Source: Lysobacter sp. 5GHs7-4 (GTDB taxonomy: Bacteria > Pseudomonadota > Gammaproteobacteria > Xanthomonadales > Xanthomonadaceae). Taken from it: a DNA stretch of 64,000 nucleotides. A model generated the notes under the pieces. It was not told the origin of the DNA, made no database searches, and saw only the letters and a list, made by a program, of their open reading frames with translations. Numbering within the stretch: the stretch's first letter is position 1; the number at the start of each line of letters is the position of its first letter. Below, piece by piece: positions 43,883-56,858 of this stretch. The DNA lies in NCBI RefSeq assembly GCF_021284765.1, contig NZ_CP089924.1, forward strand, positions 762,001 through 826,000. The letters run 5' to 3'. The position numbers were made by a program, and so were the translations under genes.

Positions 43883-43899
43883 ATACTATCCCCCAGTAT
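43883..43899. promoter_or_regulatory. FrmR-type operator upstream of frmR
   Basis: The sequence ATACTATCCCCCAGTAT has AT-rich inverted ends around a run of five C. This is the G/C-tract operator pattern bound by the RcnR/CsoR/FrmR family. It lies 17 bases before the frmR start codon, where FrmR would block its own operon until formaldehyde reacts with its Pro2 and Cys35. The assignment rests on the known motif and position. Confidence 0.75.
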
Positions 43900-43916
43900 C
43901 GATCGCACCCGTCGCC

Positions 43917-45405
<1,489 letters not shown>

Positions 45406-45406
45406 C

Positions 45407-46237
45407 ATGCAGCGCACCGAATCCCACGCCTGCCACGGCGGCTATCAGGAAGTCTGGCAGCACGAGTCCGCTGTCCTGGACTGCACGATGCGCTTCGCCG
45501 TTTATCTGCCGCCGCAGGCGCAGGACCGCGCCTGCCCAGTGCTGTACTGGTTGTCCGGCTTGACCTGCAGCGAGCAGAACTTCATCACCAAGGCCGGCGC
45601 CCAGCGTTACGCCGCCGAGCACGGCCTGATTCTGGTCGCGCCCGACACCAGCCCGCGCGGTGCCGATGTGGCCGACGCCGAGGGTTACGATCTCGGCCAA
45701 GGCGCAGGCTTCTATCTCAATGCCACGCGCGAGCCTTGGGCCGCGCACTACCGCATGTACGACTACGTGGTCGACGAGTTGCCGGCGCTGGTCGAGGCGC
45801 AGTTCCCGGCCAGCGACGCGCGCGCCGTCAGCGGTCATTCGATGGGCGGGCACGGCGCGCTCGCGATCGCGCTGAAGAACCCCGGCCGCTACCGCAGCGT
45901 GTCGGCGTTCTCGCCGATCGTCGCGCCGTCGCAGGTGCCCTGGGGCCAGAAGGCGTTCGCGGCCTACCTGGGCGAGGACCGTGACGGCTGGCGCGAGTGG
46001 GATACGACCGAACTGGTGGCGCAAGCGCGCGAACGCTTGCCGCTGCTGATCGACCAGGGCGAGGCCGACGAGTTTCTGACGACGCAGTTGAAGCCGGAGT
46101 TGCTGAGCGCGGCTTGCGCGGCGGCGGGCCATCCGTTGGAGCTGCGGCTGCGGCCCGGGTACGACCACAGCTACTACTTCATCGCCAGTTTCATCGGCGA
46201 GCATGTCGCGCATCATGCGGCGGCGTTGCGCGGGTAG
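45407..46237 (+). CDS. frmB: S-formylglutathione hydrolase
   Basis: The protein has 276 residues. This is an esterase-D-like alpha/beta hydrolase with [40 protein letters not shown], the nucleophile motif [19 protein letters not shown], the Asp region DQGEADEFL and the His in [17 protein letters not shown]. It splits S-formylglutathione into formate and glutathione, completing formaldehyde detoxification. It is the last gene of frmRAB, separated from frmA by a single base, and is followed by repeat copy 2. Confidence 0.95.
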   Translation: MQRTESHACHGGYQEVWQHESAVLDCTMRFAVYLPPQAQDRACPVLYWLSGLTCSEQNFITKAGAQRYAAEHGLILVAPDTSPRGADVADAEGYDLGQGAGFYLNATREPWAAHYRMYDYVVDELPALVEAQFPASDARAVSGHSMGGHGALAIALKNPGRYRSVSAFSPIVAPSQVPWGQKAFAAYLGEDRDGWREWDTTELVAQARERLPLLIDQGEADEFLTTQLKPELLSAACAAAGHPLELRLRPGYDHSYYFIASFIGEHVAHHAAALRG

Positions 46238-46293
46238 CGAAGCGGGTAGCGCGGGCGGGATTTGAACCTGTGGCCTCCACTGCCCAGGTGAGA

Positions 46294-46445
46294 AGCAAAA
46301 GCAAATCCCCCTCAGTCCCCCTCTACAAAGGGGGAAGACAAGCCGTTTGTTCTCGATGGACCGATCAGGCTAGGGATCGGATCGTCCGAATACCCGCTCC
46401 TGCCGTTCCCCCCTTTGAAAAAGGGGGGTAGGGGGGATTTGCTTT
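46294..46445. repeat. Palindromic intergenic repeat, copy 2
   Basis: A 152-base element between frmB and a convergent gene. The left end AGCAAAAGCAAATCCCCCTC is mirrored by the right end TAGGGGGGATTTGCTTT. The right 40-base module (TTCCCCCCTTTGAAAAAGGG, then GGGTAGGGGGG) is nearly identical to that of copy 3 and to the reverse complement of the copy 1 left arm. It could act as a two-way terminator here. Confidence 0.8.
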
Positions 46446-46466
46446 ACCCCAGCAGCGATCGACGCC

Positions 46467-46814
46467 TCAAGCCGCTGTCACATCCCGCAGCTCCCACCCC
46501 GTACCCGCCAGCAAGCGCATGCGGTGCTTCAGCACCGTGCCGGGAATGCTGGACGTCAGCACCAGATCGACATGCAGATCGTCCTGCTGCCCGTCGACCG
46601 TGGCAGCGGGATCGGTCGCGCCCAGTGCGGGATCGACTTCGTCCGGATCGGGCTGCGTCGCGCGCCAGCGTTCGAACAAACGGTCGTTCCGCAGCGCGTC
46701 CTGCAACTGCTCGGCGAAGCCTTCGGCGCTGACCGCCGAGAACGACAGCGCGGGATCGCTGCCGCGCGCGCGCTGGGCGTCGGGAAGGCTGAGGTAGTAG
46801 CGAGTGGCCATCAT
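46467..46814 (-). CDS. Hypothetical small protein
   Basis: The protein has 115 residues (a second Met follows the first at once). The start MMATRYYLSLPDAQRARGSD, then LSFSAVSAEGFAEQLQDALR, looks like a small soluble globular domain. A middle stretch is acidic (DPDEVDPALGATDPAATVDG). The C-terminal half (DDLHVDLVLTSSIPGTVLKH and GTGWELRDVTAA) is predicted beta-strand. I do not recognise the family. There is no signal peptide or membrane segment. It lies just past repeat copy 2, convergent with frmB, and downstream of the XRE regulator gene on the same strand. Confidence 0.55.
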   Translation of the reverse strand: MMATRYYLSLPDAQRARGSDPALSFSAVSAEGFAEQLQDALRNDRLFERWRATQPDPDEVDPALGATDPAATVDGQQDDLHVDLVLTSSIPGTVLKHRMRLLAGTGWELRDVTAA

Positions 46815-46907
46815 GGCGTCTCTTGCGGGAACTGCCCCTAGCGTAGGCGGCGAAACATTGTTGGTTTGTGAACGCCATGCGTCGGATCGGCGGCGGCGTG
46901 ACGGCGT

Positions 46908-47702
46908 TCAGCGCCGAGCCGGCCGCCGTCCGCGCACCGCCCTCGGCGCCGCCCGATCGTCGCGCAGACTTTCGCTGCGCAAGCTGTCGATCAACGAATA
47001 CACCCAGGGCCGCATCGCCACCAGGATGCCCACGCTGCGCCGTTTCGAGGGCGGCAGGCTGATGTCCAGCTCCGCAGCCTCCTTGAACTCGATCTGCAGG
47101 CGCTCCAGCTTGCGTCGCAGCACCGCCAGCGAGGCCGCGCCCAGCTCGCGGATCTCCAGGGCCAACAGCGTGTCCGGCGCGCGGAAGTCGTCGAGCAGGA
47201 ACTCGCGGCTGGCGGCGCCCAGGTAACGCGCGCGCACCGGGCCGTCGTCGCGCCAGGAGAAATCGCGCGGCACGCGCAGGCGCACCTTGTCGCCCGGCTG
47301 CAGCTCGACCAGGCCCAGCCGGTCCAGGCGCGCGAGCAGGCGCGTCAGCTCCGGCGCACCCAGCGCATAGCCCTCGCGTATCGCATCGGCGCGCCAGCCC
47401 TGACATAGCAGGTGGAACACCGTCATCAGCCGCGGCGACTGCGCCAGTTCCTCCTCCTGGCGCGCGCTCAAGTGGCGCGGCGCATCGCGCGCGCCGCGCG
47501 CCAGCCGCGCCAGTTCGAAGAAATCCAGATCCAGCAGCGCGCAGATGCGCTCCAGCCGCTCCAGGTCGATGCGGCCGCTGGACAGCAGGCGCTTGACCGT
47601 GGGTTCGGACACGCCCAGCTCGCGGGCCAGATCGGCATAGCGCCAGCCGCGCTGCTTGAGCACGGCCTTCAGCGCAGCGATGACGCGTTCTCGTTCGGCC
47701 AT
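46908..47702 (-). CDS. XRE-family transcriptional regulator with C-terminal sensing region
   Basis: The protein has 264 residues. The N-terminal helix-turn-helix (about 7-62: VIAALKAVLKQRGWRYADLA, then RELGVSEPTVKRLLSSGRID and RLERICALLDLDFFELA) is XRE/Cro type. The remaining 200 residues contain a second predicted winged-helix-like segment (GAPELTRLLARLDRLGLVEL) and a long C-terminal part with the basic tail RAVRGRRPARR. The architecture is seen in unnamed proteobacterial regulators. It is divergent from the FAD oxidoreductase gene with only 61 bases between starts, so it probably regulates that pair. A CGATAcTTATCG-type near palindrome lies in that gap. Confidence 0.8.
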   Translation of the reverse strand: MAERERVIAALKAVLKQRGWRYADLARELGVSEPTVKRLLSSGRIDLERLERICALLDLDFFELARLARGARDAPRHLSARQEEELAQSPRLMTVFHLLCQGWRADAIREGYALGAPELTRLLARLDRLGLVELQPGDKVRLRVPRDFSWRDDGPVRARYLGAASREFLLDDFRAPDTLLALEIRELGAASLAVLRRKLERLQIEFKEAAELDISLPPSKRRSVGILVAMRPWVYSLIDSLRSESLRDDRAAPRAVRGRRPARR

Positions 47703-47763
47703 GGCATCCAGGTCGCGAGGGCGGACACAGTCGGGATCATAATCCGATACTTATCGCGGTAGG

Positions 47764-49245
47764 GTGGCGGTTACCGATACTCGGCCTCAAGGTCGGCCGG
47801 TCTCCTCTCCGGTCAGACCCATGCGACCCGCCGCCGCGTCCGTCCCCGCTCCGCCCCTGCGACTCAACGATGTCCATTCGCGATTGAACGCCACCTCGGT
47901 CGCCGGCCTGCTGCGGCCGCGCAGCATCGACCAGGCCTGCGACGCGGTGCGCGACTGCGCCCGACTGGGGCGCTCGACGATCCCGATGGGCGCGCGCCAC
48001 GCCATGGGCGGGCAGCAATTCCTCGACGGCGGTTGGTTGCTGGACACCGGCGGCCTGGACGCGATCCTCGACTTCGACGCCGAGCGCGGCCTGCTGACCG
48101 TGCAGGCCGGTGTGCGCTGGCCGGCCGTGCTGGACTGGCTGGCACGTCACCCGGACAACCGCCGCGGCTGGACCATCCGCCAGAAGCAGACCGGCGCCGA
48201 CGATTTCAGCCTCGGCGGCGCCTTCGCGGCCAATATCCACGGCCGCGGGCTCGCGTTCGCGCCGTTCGTGGAAGACGTGGAGTCGATCGTGCTGATCGAC
48301 GAGCGCGGCCAGGCGATGTGCGCCGACCGTAGCGAGAACGCCGAACGCTTCGCCCTTGCCGCCGGCGGCTACGGCCTGTTCGGTCTGGTCGCGCAACTCA
48401 CGCTGCGGCTGGTGCCGCGCACCTGGCTGCGGCGCGAAGTCGAGCTGGTACGCGTAGGCGAGCTGATGCCGCGGCTGGACGCGGCGATCGCGCAGGGGTG
48501 CAGCTACGGCGATTTCCAGTTCGCGATCGATCCGCGCAGCGACGACTTTCTCGACCTGGGCATCGTGTCCTGCTACCGGCCCATCGCCGCGCCGGCCGCA
48601 GCCGATGCAGACGCCCGACACCTGCGATCCGAGGATTTCGCGCGTCTGCTGTGTCTGGCGCACACCGATCCCGGTCGCGCGTTTAGCGAGTACTCGAATT
48701 TCTATCTGGCCACCCACGGCCAGCACTACCTCTCCGACGCCCAGCAATCGGGCATCTACCTCGACGGCTACCACGCGCAGGTCGACACGGTGCTGGGCCA
48801 CTGCGGCTCGGAAATGATCACCGAGCTGTACGTGCCGCGCCCACGGTTGGCGGCGTTCATGGCCTGCGCCGCGGACAGCTTGCGGCGCCACGACGCGCAG
48901 CCGATCTATGGCACCGTGCGGCTGATCCAACGCGATCCCACCAGCATGCTGGCCTGGGCGCGCGAGGACTGGGCCTGCGTGGTGTTCAACCTGCACGTGC
49001 GACACGATGTCGCAGGGCGCGCGGCGGCGGCCGGCGCCTTCCGCGCCTTGATCGACGATGCGCTGCGCTACGGCGGCAGTTACTACCTCACCTACCACCG
49101 TCATGCCACGCGCGCGCAGGTCGTGGCCGCGTATCCGCAGTTCCCGCGATTCCTGCAGCGCAAGCGCGAACTCGACCCGGACCGGCGCTGGGACAGCGAC
49201 TGGTATCGCCACCACGAGGCCCTGTTCGCGGATCGCGCGCGATGA
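47764..49245 (+). CDS. FAD-binding (PCMH-type) oxidoreductase
   Basis: The protein has 493 residues from the GTG at 47764; an ATG at 47821 gives a form 19 residues shorter and is equally reasonable. The FAD domain shows GLLRPRSIDQACDAVRDCAR, the PMGARHAMGGQQFLDGG loop with a His where covalent or tight flavin contact occurs, and LTVQAGVRWPAVLDWL with GADDFSLGGAFAANIHGRG. The C-terminal domain resembles sugar- or alcohol-oxidising flavoenzymes of the VAO/DprE1 group (PQFPRFLQRKRELDPDRRWD). The substrate is unknown. It overlaps a methyltransferase gene by four bases. Confidence 0.85.
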   Translation: MAVTDTRPQGRPVSSPVRPMRPAAASVPAPPLRLNDVHSRLNATSVAGLLRPRSIDQACDAVRDCARLGRSTIPMGARHAMGGQQFLDGGWLLDTGGLDAILDFDAERGLLTVQAGVRWPAVLDWLARHPDNRRGWTIRQKQTGADDFSLGGAFAANIHGRGLAFAPFVEDVESIVLIDERGQAMCADRSENAERFALAAGGYGLFGLVAQLTLRLVPRTWLRREVELVRVGELMPRLDAAIAQGCSYGDFQFAIDPRSDDFLDLGIVSCYRPIAAPAAADADARHLRSEDFARLLCLAHTDPGRAFSEYSNFYLATHGQHYLSDAQQSGIYLDGYHAQVDTVLGHCGSEMITELYVPRPRLAAFMACAADSLRRHDAQPIYGTVRLIQRDPTSMLAWAREDWACVVFNLHVRHDVAGRAAAAGAFRALIDDALRYGGSYYLTYHRHATRAQVVAAYPQFPRFLQRKRELDPDRRWDSDWYRHHEALFADRAR

Positions 49246-50093
49246 GCGGGCTATCGACCTCGATGCTGGTCGCCGCCGCCACGGCGCAGCGCGCCAGCGC
49301 CGACATCGACCGTCAGGACGCCACGATCGCCCGCGCCTGTCTGCGGCGTTGTGGCGGCGCCGGCACTGTCCTATTGCGCCTGATCGACCATGCGCTTGGG
49401 CGCGCCGGCTTGGCCGTGCTGGAGCGTCTGCTGTTGCCGGGCCTGCGCGCCCATTACGCCTGGCGCAAGCGCCGGATCGCGAATTGGGCGCAGCACGCCT
49501 GCGAACAGGGCGTCGCTCAGGTGGTCATGATCGGGGCCGGCTACGACGGATTGGGCTGCGCGCTCGCGCAGCGCCATCCCCAGTTGCAGGTGTACGAACT
49601 CGACCGGCCCGCCAGCATCGCGATCAAGCGCGAGGCGCTGAACGAGCTGTGCCTGCATCCATCGCGCCTGCGTCTGCTGGCGGTCGACCTGGCTCGCACC
49701 GACGCGATCGCGGCCTTGCGCGACTGCGCCGACTTCGATGCCGGCCGCCCGACGCTGTGCATCGCCGAGGGCGTGCTGATGTACCTGGATCCGGCGCGGG
49801 CCGATTCCTTGTTGCGACAACTTGCGCAAGCCTTGGCCGATCCGAGCTTGATCGCCACCGTCATGGCATCGCAAGCCGGTCGCCCTGGCTTTCGTCGCGA
49901 ACACCGCTGGGTGCACGCCTGGCTGCAGCGCCGTGGCGAGCCCTTCCGGTGGGGCTGCGCGCGCGACGAGCTGTCGCAGCGTCTGCGCGCCTGCGGCTGG
50001 CAACTGCAAACCCTGGCCGATCCCGAGGACCGGCTCGACCCCGACCCTAGCCCCGGCGAATGGTTGTTCCTGGCGCAGCGGCCCGACGCGTGA
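49242..50093 (+). CDS. SAM-dependent methyltransferase, leucine carboxyl methyltransferase-like (LCMT family)
   Basis: The protein has 283 residues, starting at the ATG that overlaps the oxidoreductase stop. Typical LCMT features are ARACLRRCGG near the start, the SAM-binding motif VVMIGAGYDGLGCALAQRHP, ELDRPASIAIKREAL and CIAEGVLMYLDPARADSLLR. The end CGWQLQTLADPEDRL fits the family. These enzymes often O-methylate small carboxylates or natural-product intermediates. With the FAD enzyme it forms a two-gene unit controlled by the divergent XRE regulator. The product is unknown. Confidence 0.85.
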   Translation: MSGLSTSMLVAAATAQRASADIDRQDATIARACLRRCGGAGTVLLRLIDHALGRAGLAVLERLLLPGLRAHYAWRKRRIANWAQHACEQGVAQVVMIGAGYDGLGCALAQRHPQLQVYELDRPASIAIKREALNELCLHPSRLRLLAVDLARTDAIAALRDCADFDAGRPTLCIAEGVLMYLDPARADSLLRQLAQALADPSLIATVMASQAGRPGFRREHRWVHAWLQRRGEPFRWGCARDELSQRLRACGWQLQTLADPEDRLDPDPSPGEWLFLAQRPDA

Positions 50094-50120
50094 ACGCCGG
50101 GCCGCTGCTTCACTCGCGTC

Positions 50121-53579
<3,459 letters not shown>

Positions 53580-53910
53580 CGGGTCGGTTTCGAGCGGACG
53601 AAGGGCGAGCCTAACCGTTGCGACGGCGCCGTCCCCGGGTCGAAAGTCGTGTGTCTGAGGTACTGGCCCGCAAAAGCCAAGTGGCCTTGGACTTAAAGCA
53701 AAGGAGAGCAGGCGCCGTCGTTTCGAATGCGAGGCGGCGTCAAAAGCGAATCCTCCTCAGTCCCCAAAGGGGGAGGCTCAAAGCAAATGCGATGAGGAGT
53801 CGAACCACCAGTGAAGACGCCAGCAGTTCCCCCCTTTGAAAAAGGGGGGCTAGGGGGGATTTGCTTTTGCTGTCGCTCTCGCCCGCCAACCCAAAGCGAA
53901 CAACCCCACC
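53580..53910. other. 331-base intergenic region containing repeat copy 3
   Basis: This lies between the leftward amidohydrolase gene and the upstream DegV gene. Apart from repeat copy 3 (53742-53870) I see no gene. The part nearest 53580 should contain the amidohydrolase promoter. The stretch at about 53640-53700 is less GC-rich than its surroundings. Confidence 0.5.
53742..53870. repeat. Palindromic intergenic repeat, copy 3
   Basis: A 129-base version. The right module (TTCCCCCCTTTGAAAAAGGG, then GGGCTAGGGGGG and ATTTGCTTTT) is nearly identical to copy 2. The left arm (AAAAGCGAATCCTCCTCAGT, CCCCAAAGGGGGA) is decayed, with an internal AAAGCAAATGCG. The degenerate left end suggests an older or partly deleted copy. 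Confidence 0.75.
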
Positions 53911-54858
53911 TCAATCCTCGAACTTGCTCCCACCCTCGGCCGCGAACCCCGCCGCCACGCCGCCCTTGCCGATGTTGACCATGCTGGTCAGGCTCATCAC
54001 CGCCTCGAACAGCTCCACATTGTGCTCGCGGCAGGTATCGCGCAGGCGTTCGTAGCCGGGCAGGGCGTGCATTTCGTCGAGTTCGCCGCCGTAGCTCAGG
54101 CACAGCGTCGGGGTCATCAGGCCGTCGCGCACGCGCTTGCCGCAGTGTTCGAACAGCTTCTGCGCCGCCGGCTCGAAGCCCTTGATCTTGGCGACCGGCC
54201 CGGTCTCGCCGCGGTTGCAGTGCAGCACCGGCTTGATGTCCAGCATGGTGCCCAAGGTGGCGCTGAGCAGGCTCACGCTGCGGTCGCCGCGTGCGCGGGT
54301 GCGCGCGCGGATGTAGTTCAGATCGCGCGGGATCAGATAACCCTGCGTGTGCAGCGCCAGATTCTCCAGCCGCGCGCGGATCTTCGGCGCGCCCTCGCCG
54401 GCGTCGCGCAGGCGCACGGCCTCCACCGGCAGGATGCCCTGCGCGGCGAACAGGTTTTGCGAATCGATCACCCGCAGCGCGAACGGGGTGTTGTTGCCGG
54501 CGGCCATGCGCACCGGCTTGTAATCGTTGAGGATCGCGAAGCTGGCCTGGTTGGCGTTGTCGTAGATCGGGCTGCGCGTCTTGGTGATCGTCATGCAGAA
54601 CACGTAGTCGTAGTCGATCGCCAGCTGGCTCACGAACAGGTCGCGCACCTGTTGCACCGTGAACGGCGTGGTCTCGGCCTCGAAGCCGCGTTCGGCCAGA
54701 TGGGTCTGCAGGAAGTGCAGGGTGGCCTCGGGGTTGCGGTGGTCGGTCAGCACGGCCTCGCCGATCCGCACCGTCACCGGCAACAGATGGATGTCGTGCT
54801 GCTGCAGGTACTCCAGCGGCAGGTCGCAAGCCGAATCGACGACTAGTCCAATGCGCAT
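53911..54858 (-). CDS. DegV family protein (fatty-acid-binding)
   Basis: The protein has 315 residues from the ATG at 54858, which follows a run of G/A. The DegV domain begins MRIGLVVDSACDLPLEYLQQ and HDIHLLPVTVRIGE, with QLAIDYDYVFCMTITKTRSP and DSQNLFAAQGILPVEA. The GTMLDIKPVLHCNRGETGPV segment contains the lipid-pocket region. Family members bind a fatty acid and, in Gram-positive bacteria, present it to a fatty acid kinase (FakB). In this proteobacterial context the partner is not visible. It is about 30 residues longer than typical FakB. Confidence 0.88.
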   Translation of the reverse strand: MRIGLVVDSACDLPLEYLQQHDIHLLPVTVRIGEAVLTDHRNPEATLHFLQTHLAERGFEAETTPFTVQQVRDLFVSQLAIDYDYVFCMTITKTRSPIYDNANQASFAILNDYKPVRMAAGNNTPFALRVIDSQNLFAAQGILPVEAVRLRDAGEGAPKIRARLENLALHTQGYLIPRDLNYIRARTRARGDRSVSLLSATLGTMLDIKPVLHCNRGETGPVAKIKGFEPAAQKLFEHCGKRVRDGLMTPTLCLSYGGELDEMHALPGYERLRDTCREHNVELFEAVMSLTSMVNIGKGGVAAGFAAEGGSKFED

Positions 54859-54966
54859 AGTCCCCCCCCGGGTGTTGGCGCCAAGACATTTCGAATTGTG
54901 ACCGGCAGCATACCCGGCATGCGACAAGGCCGTGTCTACGGCCCTGAACGCCGGAGCCGGCGGCGT

Positions 54967-55593
54967 TCAGGCTGGGCGCTGTACCCCCACAGGCAATGTG
55001 CCAACCCGCTGCATTTCGGGGTCGGCGAGCACGCCCGGGTCGCGCAGCGCCGCCAGGGCGAAGTCGTGGGCGTCGTTGCCCCAGAACATCGCCCCGTCGA
55101 AAGCCAGGGTGGGCACGCCGTACACGCCGGCCGCGATCGCCGCTTCGGTGTTGGCGCGCAGCGCCGCCTTGGTGGCGTCGCTGCCGATCGTGTCCGCGTC
55201 CACGCCCAGCGCGGCCGCCAGCGGCGCCAGCGCCTCCAGGCTGTCGCCGGCATGGCCCTGGCCCCAGATCCATTCGAAGATCGCGTCCACCGATTCGGCG
55301 GTGGCGCCGGCCGCCACGCACAGGCGCAGCGCCGGCAGCGGATTGAACGGATGCGTGGGCGGGAAGCGCAGCGCCACGCCCTCCTGGCGCGACTGCCACA
55401 GCACGTGGCGGTAGGTGAACTCGCGTTTGCCGGGGATCTCCGCAGGGCCCTTCTGGCCGTGCGCCACCAGCACCGCGCCGAACACCACCGGCACCGGCCG
55501 CAGCGGCGTCGCTGCCGACAAGGTTTTGACCTTCTGCCAGGCCAAGTAGGAGAACGGCGAGATGAAATCGAAGTACCAGTCGATCGCGGTCAT
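54967..55593 (-). CDS. 2-hydroxychromene-2-carboxylate isomerase family protein (DsbA-like fold)
   Basis: The protein has 208 residues. The start AIDWYFDFISPFSYLAWQKV, with the conserved SPFSYLA (Ser in place of Cys), and the late GVYGVPTLAFDGAMFWGND match HCCA isomerases, glutathione-dependent thioredoxin-fold enzymes of the kappa GST group. Relatives isomerise 2-hydroxychromene-2-carboxylate in naphthalene breakdown or act as general GST-like enzymes. No aromatic pathway surrounds it, so the natural substrate is uncertain. It lies 11 bases after the DUF1761 gene and is probably cotranscribed with it. Confidence 0.85.
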   Translation of the reverse strand: MTAIDWYFDFISPFSYLAWQKVKTLSAATPLRPVPVVFGAVLVAHGQKGPAEIPGKREFTYRHVLWQSRQEGVALRFPPTHPFNPLPALRLCVAAGATAESVDAIFEWIWGQGHAGDSLEALAPLAAALGVDADTIGSDATKAALRANTEAAIAAGVYGVPTLAFDGAMFWGNDAHDFALAALRDPGVLADPEMQRVGTLPVGVQRPA

Positions 55594-55604
55594 CGTCTAA
55601 GCCC

Positions 55605-56009
55605 TCAACGCCATGCGCCCAGGATCACCCCGTACAGGATGAACTGAAGGATGTGGTAGCCGCTGTCGATCATCCACAGCTTGAGGCTGCGCTGGGCGAA
55701 GGCGTAGTTGATGCCGAAGCTCATCGCCACGAAGAACAGGCCGACCACGAAGCCCACGCCGAAACCGTCCGCCGCATTGGCGCCGGTGGGCAGCAGGATG
55801 GTGAAGATCAGCGCCGACAGCAGGCTGCAGACGAAGGCGATGGCGAAGATCCGCGCCGGATGCCGCGGCGCCGAGTCCGGATCCACCCCGGCCTCGCGGC
55901 ACCAGGCCTTCTTGAACAGCGGCCCGTACCAGATGCCGCCCAGCAGGAACGCGGACGCGGCCGCGGCGATCACCGCCAGCCAGTTGAAATCGATGTTGGG
56001 TAGGGTCAT
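55605..56009 (-). CDS. DUF1761 family membrane protein
   Basis: This is a 134-residue protein with four hydrophobic helices. The opening NFNW-like INWLAVIAAA pattern appears here as DFNWLAVIAAAASAFLLGGI, followed by WYGPLFKKAWCREAG, the family signature. The late GINYAFAQRSLKLWMIDSGY and the ending HILQFILYGVILGAWR are also typical. The family is widespread but has no assigned function. It lies 31 bases after an exported protein gene on the same strand. Confidence 0.82.
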   Translation of the reverse strand: MTLPNIDFNWLAVIAAAASAFLLGGIWYGPLFKKAWCREAGVDPDSAPRHPARIFAIAFVCSLLSALIFTILLPTGANAADGFGVGFVVGLFFVAMSFGINYAFAQRSLKLWMIDSGYHILQFILYGVILGAWR

Positions 56010-56040
56010 GCCAGGAACTCCGGAGCGGGGACGGACGGCT

Positions 56041-56754
56041 TCAGCAGCCGACGGATTCGTAATGCGATGCCGCGTGCAACAGTTCGCCGTCCCTGGCGCG
56101 CGACGACAGGAACAGCGTCGGCCGCGATACGTTGTAGTGATCGCTCAGATCGAAGATCAGATCGAGCCTGCCGTCGCGATCGATATCGCCGGCGAACAGC
56201 AGCGCCGGCGACGCGTCGTCGCCCAGCAGCACCTTGCCGCCTTCCTCGCGTCCGGCCATGCGCGCCAGCGTCTGCTCGCCGCCGGCGCCGCGCAACAGGA
56301 TGCGGCAGTCGTGGCTGGCGTGTTCGCTGCGCTGGGGCGTGCAGGCGGTGCGGATCTGGTAACGCTGGCCGCCGTGCTGCAACTGGTACGCCGGCACCGC
56401 GCCGGGTTCGCTGCGGCGGTCGATCCGCGCCGCCAGCACCGCGCCCGCGGCCAGGCCGCTGCCGCGCAGGTAGGCCACGATCTGGTTGCCCGGCGCCTCG
56501 TGGTCGGGCTCCAGCGCCGAGGTCACGCGGCGGCCGCTGGTCTGACCGGCCTCGTCCAGCAGCGGGTCTTCCACCGCCTGTACCCGCAGCCGGGTCGAAC
56601 TCAGCCAGGCGCGTTCGCCGCTGGCGCGCAGGGCCAGCCAGGTTTCGCCGTCGCGCGCCACCGGCTCGTCGCCGTGGAACTGGCCGGGCGGCTGCAAGGC
56701 GACCGCGCCGCTCAACGCGGCGGCGGCCAGCAGCGGCAATGACAACGATGGCAT
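56041..56754 (-). CDS. Hypothetical exported protein
   Basis: The protein has 237 residues. The N-terminus SLSLPLLAAAALSGAVALQP is a likely Sec signal. The rest is mixed beta structure, with GETWLALRASGERAWLSSTR and ALEPDHEAPGNQIVAYLRGS. A C-terminal GDIDRDGRLDLIFDLSDHYN resembles a calcium-binding loop of FG-GAP/VCBS-type proteins and is followed by RPTLFLSSRA. Three Cys (two around 147-158 and the last residue) may form disulfides. I do not recognise the family as a whole. It is divergent from the diguanylate cyclase gene. Confidence 0.6.
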   Translation of the reverse strand: MPSLSLPLLAAAALSGAVALQPPGQFHGDEPVARDGETWLALRASGERAWLSSTRLRVQAVEDPLLDEAGQTSGRRVTSALEPDHEAPGNQIVAYLRGSGLAAGAVLAARIDRRSEPGAVPAYQLQHGGQRYQIRTACTPQRSEHASHDCRILLRGAGGEQTLARMAGREEGGKVLLGDDASPALLFAGDIDRDGRLDLIFDLSDHYNVSRPTLFLSSRARDGELLHAASHYESVGC

Positions 56755-56858
56755 CAGGGGCGTCCCGCAGTCCGGTCCGAAACGCCGCCAGCATACGTCG
56801 GGCGGGGGCTTGTCGCGCGCACCGCCCGGGCAGACACTGGGCCCGACGCGGGGAGCCG

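Noticed and set aside
46238..46285. tRNA-like 3' half on the minus strand (GGTTCAAATCCC-type T-arm)
   Set aside because: The T-stem does not pair well (ACAGG against CCCGC), and no anticodon arm, D-arm or acceptor partner is visible. It may be a decayed fragment or chance, so I did not call a tRNA.
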